From: JBFJVD01 sp041624375
Lineage (GTDB): Bacteria > Chloroflexota > Anaerolineae > Anaerolineales > E44-bin32
Length of the DNA stretch: 28,517 bases
Assembly: GCA_041624375.1 (NCBI GenBank)
Contig: JBFJVD010000013.1
Span: 1-28,517, forward strand
Direction of reading: 5' to 3'
The position numbers and the translations under genes are program-made. The first letter of the stretch is position 1. Every line of letters starts with the position of its first letter. The notes beneath the pieces were generated by a model. It saw only the letters and a list, made by a program, of their open reading frames with translations, ran no database searches and was not told where the DNA came from. Positions 16,286 to 23,987 of the stretch are shown in pieces.

Positions 16286-17336
16286 AGATCGCCTGGTCGG
16301 CGCCGAGCATCCGACTTACTTCATCGCCGATATCGCTGCCAACCACGACGGGAGCCTGGATAGAGCCAAAGAACTGATCCATCTAGCGGCGGAGGCCGGA
16401 GCGAACGCAGCCAAGTTCCAGAATTTTCGCGCGCCGGAAATCGTCAGCGATTACGGCTTCAAGGCGCTGGGAGGTCAGCAATCGCACCAGGCGCGGTGGA
16501 CCAAACCCGTATTTGAGGTGTATGAAGCCGCTTCGATTCCATTTGAATGGAGTGAAGTGCTGAAGGATACGTGTGACGAGCGGGGTATCCATTACTTCTC
16601 CTCCCCCTACGACTTCGAGGCCGTTGATCAATTGGCGCACCTCTTCCCGGCGATCAAGATTGGATCCGGGGACATCACCTGGATCGAGATCATTCGGCGG
16701 ATCGCCTCCAAAGGCAAGCCTGTACTGCTCGCAACCGGAGCCGCCGACATCGGTGACGTCCAGCGCGCCGTGGATGCGATTCTCGACCTCAACCCGAACC
16801 TGGTCCTGATGCAGTGCAACACGAATTACACCGGCAGCCTCGAGAACTTCGATCATATCCATCTCAACGTCCTCAAGACGTACGCAGCGATGTACCCTGC
16901 GTTGGTGCTGGGGCTTTCTGATCACACCCCGGGTCATGCCACAGTGCTGGGGGCTGTTGCCTTCGGCGCCCGCGTCATTGAAAAGCACTTCACCGATGAC
17001 ACCGAACGGGAAGGTCCAGACCATTCGTTCTCGATGGATCCGGCAAGCTGGCGGGAGATGGTGGATCGGACTCGGGAGCTGGAGCGCGCGCTGGGATCGC
17101 CCAACAAGCACGTTGCGGAGAATGAGCGCGAAACGGTGGTGCTGCAGCGCCGCTGTCTGCGGGCTGCCCGTCAGATCATGGCCGGCGAGCGGCTCGATCG
17201 GGCCGCGATCGCCGTCCTTCGTCCCGCAACTCACGGCGCCATTGCCCCATATGAGATCGATCAAGTGATCGGCACTGAAGCACTGGCGGACATTCCCGAA
17301 GGCGAAGCGCTGCATTGGACGATGTTGGGGGCGTGA
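16260..17336 (+). CDS. neuB: NeuB/PseI/LegI family 3-deoxy-nonulosonate synthase
   Basis: Condenses phosphoenolpyruvate with a hexose derivative to give a sialic-acid-like 3-deoxy-ulosonate. The 358-residue protein has a TIM-barrel NeuB domain (about 20-265) with ANHDGS (27-32), KFQ (52-54), KIGSGD (133-138), SDHT (220-223), EKHFT (241-245) and GPDH (252-255). A C-terminal SAF domain (about 293-355) contains R321-P322, at the position of the arginine that reaches the partner active site in NeuB dimers. The IADIAANHDGS opening and TDDTEREGPDH loop differ from textbook NeuB, PseI and LegI, suggesting a separate subgroup, so the substrate is not assigned. The ATG at 16260 has GGTGGGAGGG directly upstream, inside the previous gene. 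Confidence 0.88.
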   Translation: MPSNIIQIEDRLVGAEHPTYFIADIAANHDGSLDRAKELIHLAAEAGANAAKFQNFRAPEIVSDYGFKALGGQQSHQARWTKPVFEVYEAASIPFEWSEVLKDTCDERGIHYFSSPYDFEAVDQLAHLFPAIKIGSGDITWIEIIRRIASKGKPVLLATGAADIGDVQRAVDAILDLNPNLVLMQCNTNYTGSLENFDHIHLNVLKTYAAMYPALVLGLSDHTPGHATVLGAVAFGARVIEKHFTDDTEREGPDHSFSMDPASWREMVDRTRELERALGSPNKHVAENERETVVLQRRCLRAARQIMAGERLDRAAIAVLRPATHGAIAPYEIDQVIGTEALADIPEGEALHWTMLGA

Positions 17337-18463
17337 AGCTGGTGCGCGTCTTGTATTTCTCGCAGGACTACTCGCCGCATGATCATCGCTTCCTGGAGGC
17401 GTTGAGCAAAACGGAACACGAGGTGCATTTCCTGCGGCTTGAGAACCGCGGCCGGTCCCAGGAAAAACGTCCGCTGCCGGGTGGAATCAGCCCGATCGAG
17501 TGGAGTGGTGGAACCGCGCCGTTCCGGCTGCGCCGTGGCCGGGCTCTGCTCACCGACCTGCGCAGAATCCTGAAACGACTCAAACCGGACGTGGTTCATG
17601 CGGGGCCCGTCCAGCGCAGCGCGTTTCTGACGGCGCTGACCGGCTATCAGCCGCTGGTCACCATGTCGTGGGGCTCCGATATGCTGCTGGAGGCAAGGCG
17701 GGGGCTGGGGCGGAAGCTTGCCGCCTACACATTGCGGCGCACGCAAGTCTTTGTTTGCGACTGCCAGGCTGTTCGCCGGCGGGCCATCGAGTTGGGGATG
17801 GAGGCGGATGCTATCATCGTCTTCCCATGGGGCGTGGACCTGGATCATTTCACGCCCGGCAGCTCACCCGAGCTACGCCGTGAGCTCAGCTGGGAGACCC
17901 AATTTGTGTTTCTTTCAACCCGAGCCTGGGAACCGCTCTACCGGGTCGATCAGATCGTGCAGGCGTTTCTGCGGGCGGCGGCGGTCGAGCCAAATCTCCG
18001 GCTGCTTCTGCTGGGCGACGGCTCGATGGCCCCAGAGCTGCGGCACTTGATCGCGTCGGCGGGAGCCTCGGATCGGATTCACATTGCCGGGCAAGTCGGA
18101 TACGACGAACTGCCGCGCTACTATCGAGCGGCGGATGTGTATGTCAGCGCTTCCCGCAGCGACGGGAGTTCGGTTTCGCTGATGGAAGCGCTCGCCTGCG
18201 GGCTTCCTGCGCTGGTTTCGGATATTCCCGGCAACCGAGAATGGGTGGAACCTGGAGCGAACGGGTGGTGGTTCGCCGGAGGCGATGCCCCTGACCTGGA
18301 ACAGAAGATGCTCGCCGCACATGCCGCCCGAGAGCGACTGGCGGCATTCGGTCAGGGCGCCCGACAGGTTGCGGAAGACCGCGCCGATTGGACCCGCAAC
18401 TTCCCACGGCTGATGGACGCCTACGACCTCGCCAGGCGGTCGCTGGAGCCGGCGCAGGCATGA
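17333..18463 (+). CDS. GT4 family glycosyltransferase
   Basis: A 376-residue GT-B enzyme. It has the WGSD acceptor-side motif (113-116), PWGVDLDHF (165-173) at the inter-domain hinge, LLLLGDGS (224-231) and the donor motif D277-GSSVSLM-E285. The last is an accepted DX7E version of EX7E, in the common form RSDGSSVSLMEALACG. It probably adds one sugar in the cytoplasm; donor and acceptor are unknown. Being placed between neuB and a cytidylyltransferase gene hints at a link with the nonulosonate module but does not prove it. The GTG at 17333 overlaps the neuB stop (GTGA); a GTG nine bases later is a possible alternative start. Confidence 0.87.
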   Translation: MKLVRVLYFSQDYSPHDHRFLEALSKTEHEVHFLRLENRGRSQEKRPLPGGISPIEWSGGTAPFRLRRGRALLTDLRRILKRLKPDVVHAGPVQRSAFLTALTGYQPLVTMSWGSDMLLEARRGLGRKLAAYTLRRTQVFVCDCQAVRRRAIELGMEADAIIVFPWGVDLDHFTPGSSPELRRELSWETQFVFLSTRAWEPLYRVDQIVQAFLRAAAVEPNLRLLLLGDGSMAPELRHLIASAGASDRIHIAGQVGYDELPRYYRAADVYVSASRSDGSSVSLMEALACGLPALVSDIPGNREWVEPGANGWWFAGGDAPDLEQKMLAAHAARERLAAFGQGARQVAEDRADWTRNFPRLMDAYDLARRSLEPAQA

Positions 18464-19257
18464 GCCAAGGTACGGACACCCTCGCCATCATCCAGGCCCG
18501 AATGGCATCCGCCCGATTGCCGGGTAAAGTGCTGGCCGATATTGAGGGTGAGCCCATGCTTATGCGCGTGGTGAGCCGCCTTCGGCTGAGCGCCTCGCTG
18601 GATCAGGTGCTCGTGGCAACAACGGTCGAGTCGTCCGATGATCCAGTGGCGGCGCTGTGTGCCGAGCGCGGGCAGGACTGCTACCGCGGGCACCCAACGG
18701 ATGTCCTCGACCGCTTCGTTCAGGCGGCCAGGGTTTTCGAGCCGCGGACCATTGTTCGGGTGACAGCCGATTGTCCGCTCATCGATCCGGGCCTCGTTGA
18801 CCAGGCAGTGCAGGCCTATCGGGAAGCGGATCCACCGGTTGACTTCGTTGCCAACCGCCTCCCCGGTCGCCGCACCTACCCGATCGGGCTCGATGTCGAG
18901 GTCTGTTCCTACGTCGCGCTGGAGACGGCCTGGCGTGAGGCTAAGGCCCCGCACCACCGCGAGCATGTGATGCCCTACTTCTATGAATCCGGCTCGCGCT
19001 TCCGGCAACGGATCCTGGATCACGCCACCGACGTGGGCCATCTGCGCTGGACGGTCGACACCCGGGAAGACCTGGAGCTGATCCGGAAGATTTACGCTCG
19101 ATTTAAACCACGCGTTGATTTTTCCTGGCTGGAGGTTCTCGATCTCGTCGAACGGCACCCAGAGCTGACAGCAATCAACATGCATGTTGAGCACAAAGGC
19201 ATTCGAGACATCGACTCCCGTCTCATTCCGCCAGACCAAGGCAACCGAACAGGATGA
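18460..19257 (+). CDS. spsF: SpsF-type cytidylyltransferase
   Basis: A 265-residue nucleotidyltransferase of the SpsF/PseF-like family (COG1861 type), expected to activate an acidic ulosonic sugar with CTP. Hallmarks are the N-terminal P-loop-like IQARMASARLPGKVL (11-25), RVTADCPLIDP (100-110), PIGLDVEV (141-148) and RWTVDTREDL (196-205). It lies two genes behind neuB, so a CMP-nonulosonate product is the natural inference. Spore-coat SpsF in Bacillus shows that related proteins also serve other pathways. A different, NeuA-type synthetase is encoded at 27932. Start ATG overlaps the previous stop (ATGA), and the stop overlaps the next ATG. Confidence 0.83.
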   Translation: MSQGTDTLAIIQARMASARLPGKVLADIEGEPMLMRVVSRLRLSASLDQVLVATTVESSDDPVAALCAERGQDCYRGHPTDVLDRFVQAARVFEPRTIVRVTADCPLIDPGLVDQAVQAYREADPPVDFVANRLPGRRTYPIGLDVEVCSYVALETAWREAKAPHHREHVMPYFYESGSRFRQRILDHATDVGHLRWTVDTREDLELIRKIYARFKPRVDFSWLEVLDLVERHPELTAINMHVEHKGIRDIDSRLIPPDQGNRTG

Positions 19258-20207
19258 TCACGCTCTTTGCGACCTGCAAGCCATTCAACGATCCGCACAT
19301 TGCCTGCATCCAGAGGAATGCCATTGAGGCCTGGACGGCGCTTGGCTCTCAGGTCGAGGTGATCCTGATCGGCGATGAGGAGGGCACGTCGGAGGCAGCC
19401 GCCCGATTTGGTGTTCGCCATATCGCCGATGTGGCGCGCAACGCAGAAGGGACGCCGCTCGTGAGCTCGATGTTCGAAACAGCGTGTGCGGCAAGCTCTG
19501 CCGATGTTCTCTGCTATGCCAATGCCGACGTGATCTTCTTCCCTGACTTGATCGAAAGCGTTGAACGGGTTGGCGACCGGTTCGATCGCTATCTTCTCGT
19601 CGGCCAGCGATGGGACCTGGATGTCCCCGAGCGTTTGCGTTTCGAGGTGGGTTGGACCGACCGGTTGCTCGACCGGGTGAGGACGCAGGCTGAGCGTCAC
19701 CGCCCGGCCGGCAGCGACTACTTCGTCTTCCCACGCACGCTGGATTTGCAGATGCCGCCTTTTGCCCTGGGCCGGTCGGGCTGGGATAACTGGATGATCT
19801 ATTTCGGCCGGCGCAGCGGTGCGGCTGTAGTCGATGCGAGCGAGGCGATCACCGTGGTCCATCAAAACCACGACTACGGGCATCTGCCTGGCGGCGCTGC
19901 CCATTATCGCTTACCAGAAAGCGATGAAAACATCCGCCTGGCTGGAGGCCGGGAGTTCATCTTCCTTCTTCGAGATGCCCCTTGGCGCCTGTCGAAGCAA
20001 GGCCTCCAGCGGAAATCGCGCCGGGAGCGTGGCGGTCTGCGCTCACCAGAATCGGACCTGATCGTTCGGTTCGGGCCGGGGCGGCGGGCACGCCTGATTC
20101 GTGCGCTGTTTCACCCCCGGCAGTTCATTCGATATGCTGTGCGCGGCTTGCGCAAGGCGGGCCCGTCGGCCGGTGCGGGCCCGCTCGGCGCACAGCAGGC
20201 GGATTGA
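19254..20207 (+). CDS. GT-A glycosyltransferase-like protein
   Basis: A 317-residue soluble protein that begins with a GT-A type strand (ITLFATCKPF). It has RNAIEAW (21-27), VILIGDEEG (36-44), an NADVI segment (90-94) in the place of a DxD motif, and later SDYFVFPR and WDNWMIYFGR-like stretches typical of a family of uncharacterised glycosyltransferases. The C-terminal ~80 residues are basic, which may help it sit at the membrane. Donor and acceptor are unknown. Start ATG overlaps the spsF stop (ATGA). Six bases separate it from the next gene. Confidence 0.75.
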   Translation: MITLFATCKPFNDPHIACIQRNAIEAWTALGSQVEVILIGDEEGTSEAAARFGVRHIADVARNAEGTPLVSSMFETACAASSADVLCYANADVIFFPDLIESVERVGDRFDRYLLVGQRWDLDVPERLRFEVGWTDRLLDRVRTQAERHRPAGSDYFVFPRTLDLQMPPFALGRSGWDNWMIYFGRRSGAAVVDASEAITVVHQNHDYGHLPGGAAHYRLPESDENIRLAGGREFIFLLRDAPWRLSKQGLQRKSRRERGGLRSPESDLIVRFGPGRRARLIRALFHPRQFIRYAVRGLRKAGPSAGAGPLGAQQAD

Positions 20208-20213
20208 GTCGCG

Positions 20214-21275
20214 ATGGTGCGAGTGGGAATGAATCCGGCCCGCGGCCGATCCACAGGATACCGACCCGCCCGAGTCACGGTGGCCGTCCTCGTCTACCTG
20301 CCCCATCTGAGTGGGTATTTCGAGCATCGATTCGATGTCGTCAAGTTGTGCTTGGCGACATTGCGCAAGCATACGGAAGCCCCCTACGACTTGCTCGTCT
20401 TCGATAATGGGAGCTGCGCAGAGGTGAAGGCCTACCTGCAGGAGCTGCTCGCGCACGGCGAGATCAACTACCTTCTCTCTTCTGCAGAGAACATTGGCAA
20501 GCCGGGCGCATTGCGGCTGATCTGCCACGCCGCGCCCGGCGAAGTGATCGCCTACACGGACGACGACACCTTCTTCTATCCGGGCTGGCTCTCGGCCCAC
20601 CTCGAACTGCTGGATGGGTTCCCCAATGTGGGCCTGGTCAGCGGCTGCGCAGAACGCACCTTGTTCAGTTACGCGGTCGAGAGCAATCTGAGGCTGGCGG
20701 AGACCGATCCGGAGGTTGGGATCACGTACGGCAAGTTCATCCCGGAGGAGTGGGAGGCGCAATGGGCGGTGTCGCTGGGTCGCGACCCGGAGCGCTACCT
20801 TGAGATCGTTCGGCAGCTTGAGGATATCGTCCTTGAGCGTCGAGGTGTGAAGGCCTATGCCACCGCCTGCCACAACCAGTTCGTCACCCCAAAGCGTGTG
20901 ATCACACGCTTCCTGGATGGTGGCTGGAGCGGACAGCTCATGGGAGGGATGAAGGATCTTGAACTGAGGTTGGATGAGGCCGGCTACCTCCACCTGTCGA
21001 CCATTGAGCGTACAACCCGTTTGATCGGTAATCTGGTGTCATCGGAGATGGGCGAGGAAGCACGGCGCTTTGGGATCGAGGCCGTTGCCCACTCGGCGGC
21101 ATTGCGGACGACCCGAGCGAACTGGCTGCTGCGGTTCCGTCCGATCCGCTGGTTCCTCCAGGGTGTGTACAACCGCCTGTTCTGGCTCCTGAGCGGCGGT
21201 AGAGAATCGGTCCCTTCGATCCCCGAGGCCCGGCTTGTCGCTGAGCCCCAAGAGGCGCGGCCCGAGGATGGGTGA
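20214..21275 (+). CDS. GT2 family glycosyltransferase
   Basis: A 353-residue GT-A protein: VFDNGS (62-67) for nucleotide binding, an NIGKPGAL stretch (93-100) and the metal site TDDD (115-118) followed by TFFYPGW. No clear membrane helices are seen, so it should act in the cytoplasm on a nascent glycan. ATG 20214 is used; in-frame starts also exist at 20217, 20223 and 20229, and none has a convincing ribosome-binding site, so the first few residues are uncertain. Its 3' end overlaps the following methyltransferase gene by eight bases. Confidence 0.85.
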   Translation: MVRVGMNPARGRSTGYRPARVTVAVLVYLPHLSGYFEHRFDVVKLCLATLRKHTEAPYDLLVFDNGSCAEVKAYLQELLAHGEINYLLSSAENIGKPGALRLICHAAPGEVIAYTDDDTFFYPGWLSAHLELLDGFPNVGLVSGCAERTLFSYAVESNLRLAETDPEVGITYGKFIPEEWEAQWAVSLGRDPERYLEIVRQLEDIVLERRGVKAYATACHNQFVTPKRVITRFLDGGWSGQLMGGMKDLELRLDEAGYLHLSTIERTTRLIGNLVSSEMGEEARRFGIEAVAHSAALRTTRANWLLRFRPIRWFLQGVYNRLFWLLSGGRESVPSIPEARLVAEPQEARPEDG

Positions 21276-22233
21276 GACTCACATCTCTGGTTTGGTGGAC
21301 GATGCAGCTCGCTCTGAGGGGCGGGTGGGGGCGGAATGGGTCGTGGCCTGCCCGATTTGTCGGACGCCGGCGGAACGCGCCGGGCTTTTTGAGCGCACGC
21401 CCAGCCCGCTGGGCGTTCTTGAATACCGCCTGTGTCCCACGTGCGGGCTGGTCTTTCAATCGCCTCGGCTGTCCGAGGGTGAGCTGCAGTCGTTCTACGC
21501 CGCCGGTTACCGGGAGCTGGTTCAGGGCACCGAGGAGCCAACGGGGAAGGACCTGCATATCCAGAGGCTCAGGGCCCGGCACCTGCTGGCACTGGCCGAG
21601 AAGCGTAGCCTGACGATCCAGCGTCATCTGGATATCGGCAGCTCCACCGGCGCGCTCCTCGAAGCATTTGCGTCTCGATTTGGGTGCGACGGCGTGGGGA
21701 TCGAGCCTGGGGATGAGTACCGGCGCTGGAGCCGGCGCCGCGGCCTGGAGGTGTATGCAGATCTTCCGGCAATGGAAGCAGCAGAAACGGAGCGTTTCGA
21801 TCTGATCACCCTGGCACACGTTCTCGAGCATCTGCGTGAGCCGGTTGCCTATCTGTCCCACCTGCGCGCCCGCTGGCTTCTCCCGGAAGGCGCCCTGATC
21901 ATTGAGGTCCCGAATCTCTTCGGCCATCGCTCCGCCGAAGTCAGCCACCTGTTCCTCTTCTCGCCGGCGACGCTGCGTTCGGCGCTGGCAGGCGCCGGCT
22001 TCGATCTGACTGAGCTGAAGGTGCACGGCGAACCCCGGTCGCCGCTACTGCAGCTGTACCTCACCGCATCGGCATCCCCGCGGGGCGAAGCGGCTCCGCC
22101 AGCCTACCAGGCGCGTCCGGCACTAATTCACCTCCGGAGGTGGATCGCCATGCGAAAGCTCAGCTGGCTGACACGGTGGGCGCCGCGGTTTGCCTGGCGG
22201 CCGCTGCCGCCGGAGGCGCAGGAGCGAGCATGA
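21268..22233 (+). CDS. Zinc-ribbon class I SAM methyltransferase
   Basis: A 321-residue protein with an N-terminal zinc ribbon (Cys28, Cys31, Cys56, Cys59; CPIC and CPTCG) followed by a methyltransferase core: motif I LDIGSSTGALL (121-131), GIEPG (144-148) and LAHVLEHL (about 183-190). This layout is shared with sugar C- and O-methyltransferases such as the TylCIII/NovU group and with uncharacterised polysaccharide-locus enzymes. The C-terminus is short for a full TylCIII-type protein. The substrate is unknown. The ATG at 21268 overlaps the preceding stop by eight bases. The stop overlaps a possible small ORF (ATGA at 22230). Confidence 0.83.
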   Translation: MGETHISGLVDDAARSEGRVGAEWVVACPICRTPAERAGLFERTPSPLGVLEYRLCPTCGLVFQSPRLSEGELQSFYAAGYRELVQGTEEPTGKDLHIQRLRARHLLALAEKRSLTIQRHLDIGSSTGALLEAFASRFGCDGVGIEPGDEYRRWSRRRGLEVYADLPAMEAAETERFDLITLAHVLEHLREPVAYLSHLRARWLLPEGALIIEVPNLFGHRSAEVSHLFLFSPATLRSALAGAGFDLTELKVHGEPRSPLLQLYLTASASPRGEAAPPAYQARPALIHLRRWIAMRKLSWLTRWAPRFAWRPLPPEAQERA

Positions 22234-22367
22234 CAGGGCTGAATGCCGCAACGCTCAGGCGGCTGTTTAGGCCGGGCCTGCCCTTTGAACTCCGCGAAGG
22301 ACCGAATGGTAGAATCGGGCCGGCTTCCTTCCTGCGGGAGATTCATTCCCCTCTTGAGGACACATGA
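22230..22367 (+). CDS. Candidate 45-residue small ORF bridging two genes
   Basis: Reads MTGLNAATLRRLF to SPLEDT, 45 residues, rich in Arg, Leu and Pro, with no recognised domain or membrane segment. In its favour: AGGAG lies five bases before the ATG, the ATG overlaps the stop of the methyltransferase gene (ATGA), and its own stop overlaps the ATG of the next gene (ATGA), exactly the junction style used throughout the locus. Against it: the same DNA carries a promoter-like TTGAAC/TAGAAT pair and could simply be an intergenic region. No homologue is known to me. Confidence 0.4.
   Translation: MTGLNAATLRRLFRPGLPFELREGPNGRIGPASFLREIHSPLEDT
22285..22315 (+). promoter_or_regulatory. Possible sigma-70 promoter upstream of the GT39-like gene
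   Basis: TTGAAC (22285-22290) and TAGAAT (22310-22315) resemble -35 and -10 boxes, with a rather long 19-base spacer. They lie about 50 bases before the ATG at 22364, in one of only two real gaps in the window. It would begin a new transcript, and it competes with the small-ORF reading of the same bases. Confidence 0.45.
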
Positions 22368-23986
22368 CTCAGGCGCCTGCACACTCGCACGATCAACCGG
22401 TCGCAAAGGAGGCCTTGCCGGCTGCCGAGGCCGGTGAGTTGACCCGGATGCTCCCGCTGGCCCTGCTGGCGCTGGCCGGCGCCACACTTGCCGTCGTTCA
22501 AACCCGGCTGGGTCCAGGGGCGAATGGGGACTCAGTCCGCTACGTGATGGGCGCCGAAACGATCCTGGCCGGGCAGGGCTACGCGCGGATCGGCGGTGAC
22601 GGCGCCCTCCTGCCCGTCACCGGCTTCCCACCGTTCTTCTCTGCCGTCCTGGCAAGCGCCGGAATCGTCTTAAGTGACCTCTATCAGGCTGCCCGCTGGC
22701 TGCACGTCCTGCTCCTCGGCGCCAATGTGGCGCTCGCCGGATTGCTGGTCTTCCGCAGCACGCGCTCCGGGCTTGCAGCTGCGATCGCTGCACTTTTCCT
22801 GGTCACCTCCGACACGCTGCTGCGCCTGCACAGCTGGGTGCTCACGGAGCCGCTCTACATCTTTCTCGCCTTCGCCAGTCTCTACCTCCTTCTCCTTTAC
22901 CTTGAACAGAGCCGGCGAAAACTGCTGCTGCTCGCCGCTGCTCTCATGGCCCTGGCTACCCTCACGCGCTTCGTGGGCTTCAGCCTGATCGCCGCCGGTG
23001 GCCTGGCGATTCTTCTCTTTGGCCCTTCCCGGCTGCGACAGCGATTGACGGACCTCATCCTGTTCGCTTCGGTGAGCGTTGCCCCCGTCTTGCTCTGGTT
23101 CTTGCGCAACAGTCTGCTGGCCGACACCGTCGTCAACCGGGAACTTGGATTTCACCTGCCCAACGATCCCAATCTGGTGCGCTTCTTTCTGGCAGAGGCC
23201 AGCTCCTGGTTCGTGCCGCATGAAGTTCCGCTGCCGACGGGCGTGCGGGCGGCGATTGCTGTCCTGATCGCGGTCACACCGCCGCTCCTCTTGCTGGCTC
23301 GTCAGACCCTTGTGACCGTCCGTAGCCGATTCCGCACGTCTGGTGGGAGATCTGCCCTCGCTTGGCTGTTGGTCTTCTACGTTGCCAGCTATGTCCTGGT
23401 ATTGGCGGCAAATTCGCTGTTGCTGGATGCCGGTACATCGCTTGGCGCGACCCCGCGCTATCTCGCGCCGGTGTATGCCGTCGCGGTTGTCTTGCTGGTC
23501 ACGACTGTGTTCCAGTTGCTGTCTCGCTGGCACGCGCCTCGAGCGGTTTGGTCGTTGGTGTTGATCTATGCCATCGGCTTGCTGGCGTTCAACGCCACAG
23601 AGCTCACGAGGCTTCTCCTGACCCCGGTTGACAACATGGGGATCATGGCCTATCGACTCTCGGCCGCTGACGTGCGTGAGGAATTGGAGGGCCTGGATCC
23701 CGCCCTGCCCATTGTCTCCGACAACCCAGAGCTGATCTACCTGCTCTCCGGCCGTTCCGCTTACATGCGGCCGATTGAATTCGATCACTACATCCTGGAA
23801 TTCCGCGAGGACTTCCCCCAACAGGTGGATGCCACCCGTGAGAAGCTGGAACGCGGCGGAGTTTATGTCCTCTTCGATTACCAGGAGCCGGAAGAGCTGA
23901 AGATTATCGACCTCCTGGGGGCGAGTCCGCAGTTGCGCTTTGCCGATGCAATCTTCTATGAGCTTACCGGTGGGTCGGGTAACTGA
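22364..23986 (+). CDS. GT39/ArnT-like GT-C membrane glycosyltransferase
   Basis: A 540-residue protein with about 10-11 hydrophobic helices and a soluble C-terminal tail (about 420-540). After the first helix (about 29-46), the first outer loop carries GDSVRYVMGAETILAGQGYA, with Asp56 in the position of the catalytic loop-1 acid of PMT/ArnT-type GT-C enzymes. A PPFFSAVLA stretch follows, as in the family. Such enzymes transfer sugars from polyprenyl phosphate on the outer face of the membrane. The adjacent DPM1-like GT2 (23988) is the obvious maker of its donor. The ATG has a GAGGA site eight bases upstream. The exact family number is uncertain; the GT-C class is fairly secure. Confidence 0.8.
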   Translation: MTQAPAHSHDQPVAKEALPAAEAGELTRMLPLALLALAGATLAVVQTRLGPGANGDSVRYVMGAETILAGQGYARIGGDGALLPVTGFPPFFSAVLASAGIVLSDLYQAARWLHVLLLGANVALAGLLVFRSTRSGLAAAIAALFLVTSDTLLRLHSWVLTEPLYIFLAFASLYLLLLYLEQSRRKLLLLAAALMALATLTRFVGFSLIAAGGLAILLFGPSRLRQRLTDLILFASVSVAPVLLWFLRNSLLADTVVNRELGFHLPNDPNLVRFFLAEASSWFVPHEVPLPTGVRAAIAVLIAVTPPLLLLARQTLVTVRSRFRTSGGRSALAWLLVFYVASYVLVLAANSLLLDAGTSLGATPRYLAPVYAVAVVLLVTTVFQLLSRWHAPRAVWSLVLIYAIGLLAFNATELTRLLLTPVDNMGIMAYRLSAADVREELEGLDPALPIVSDNPELIYLLSGRSAYMRPIEFDHYILEFREDFPQQVDATREKLERGGVYVLFDYQEPEELKIIDLLGASPQLRFADAIFYELTGGSGN

Positions 23987-23987
23987 A

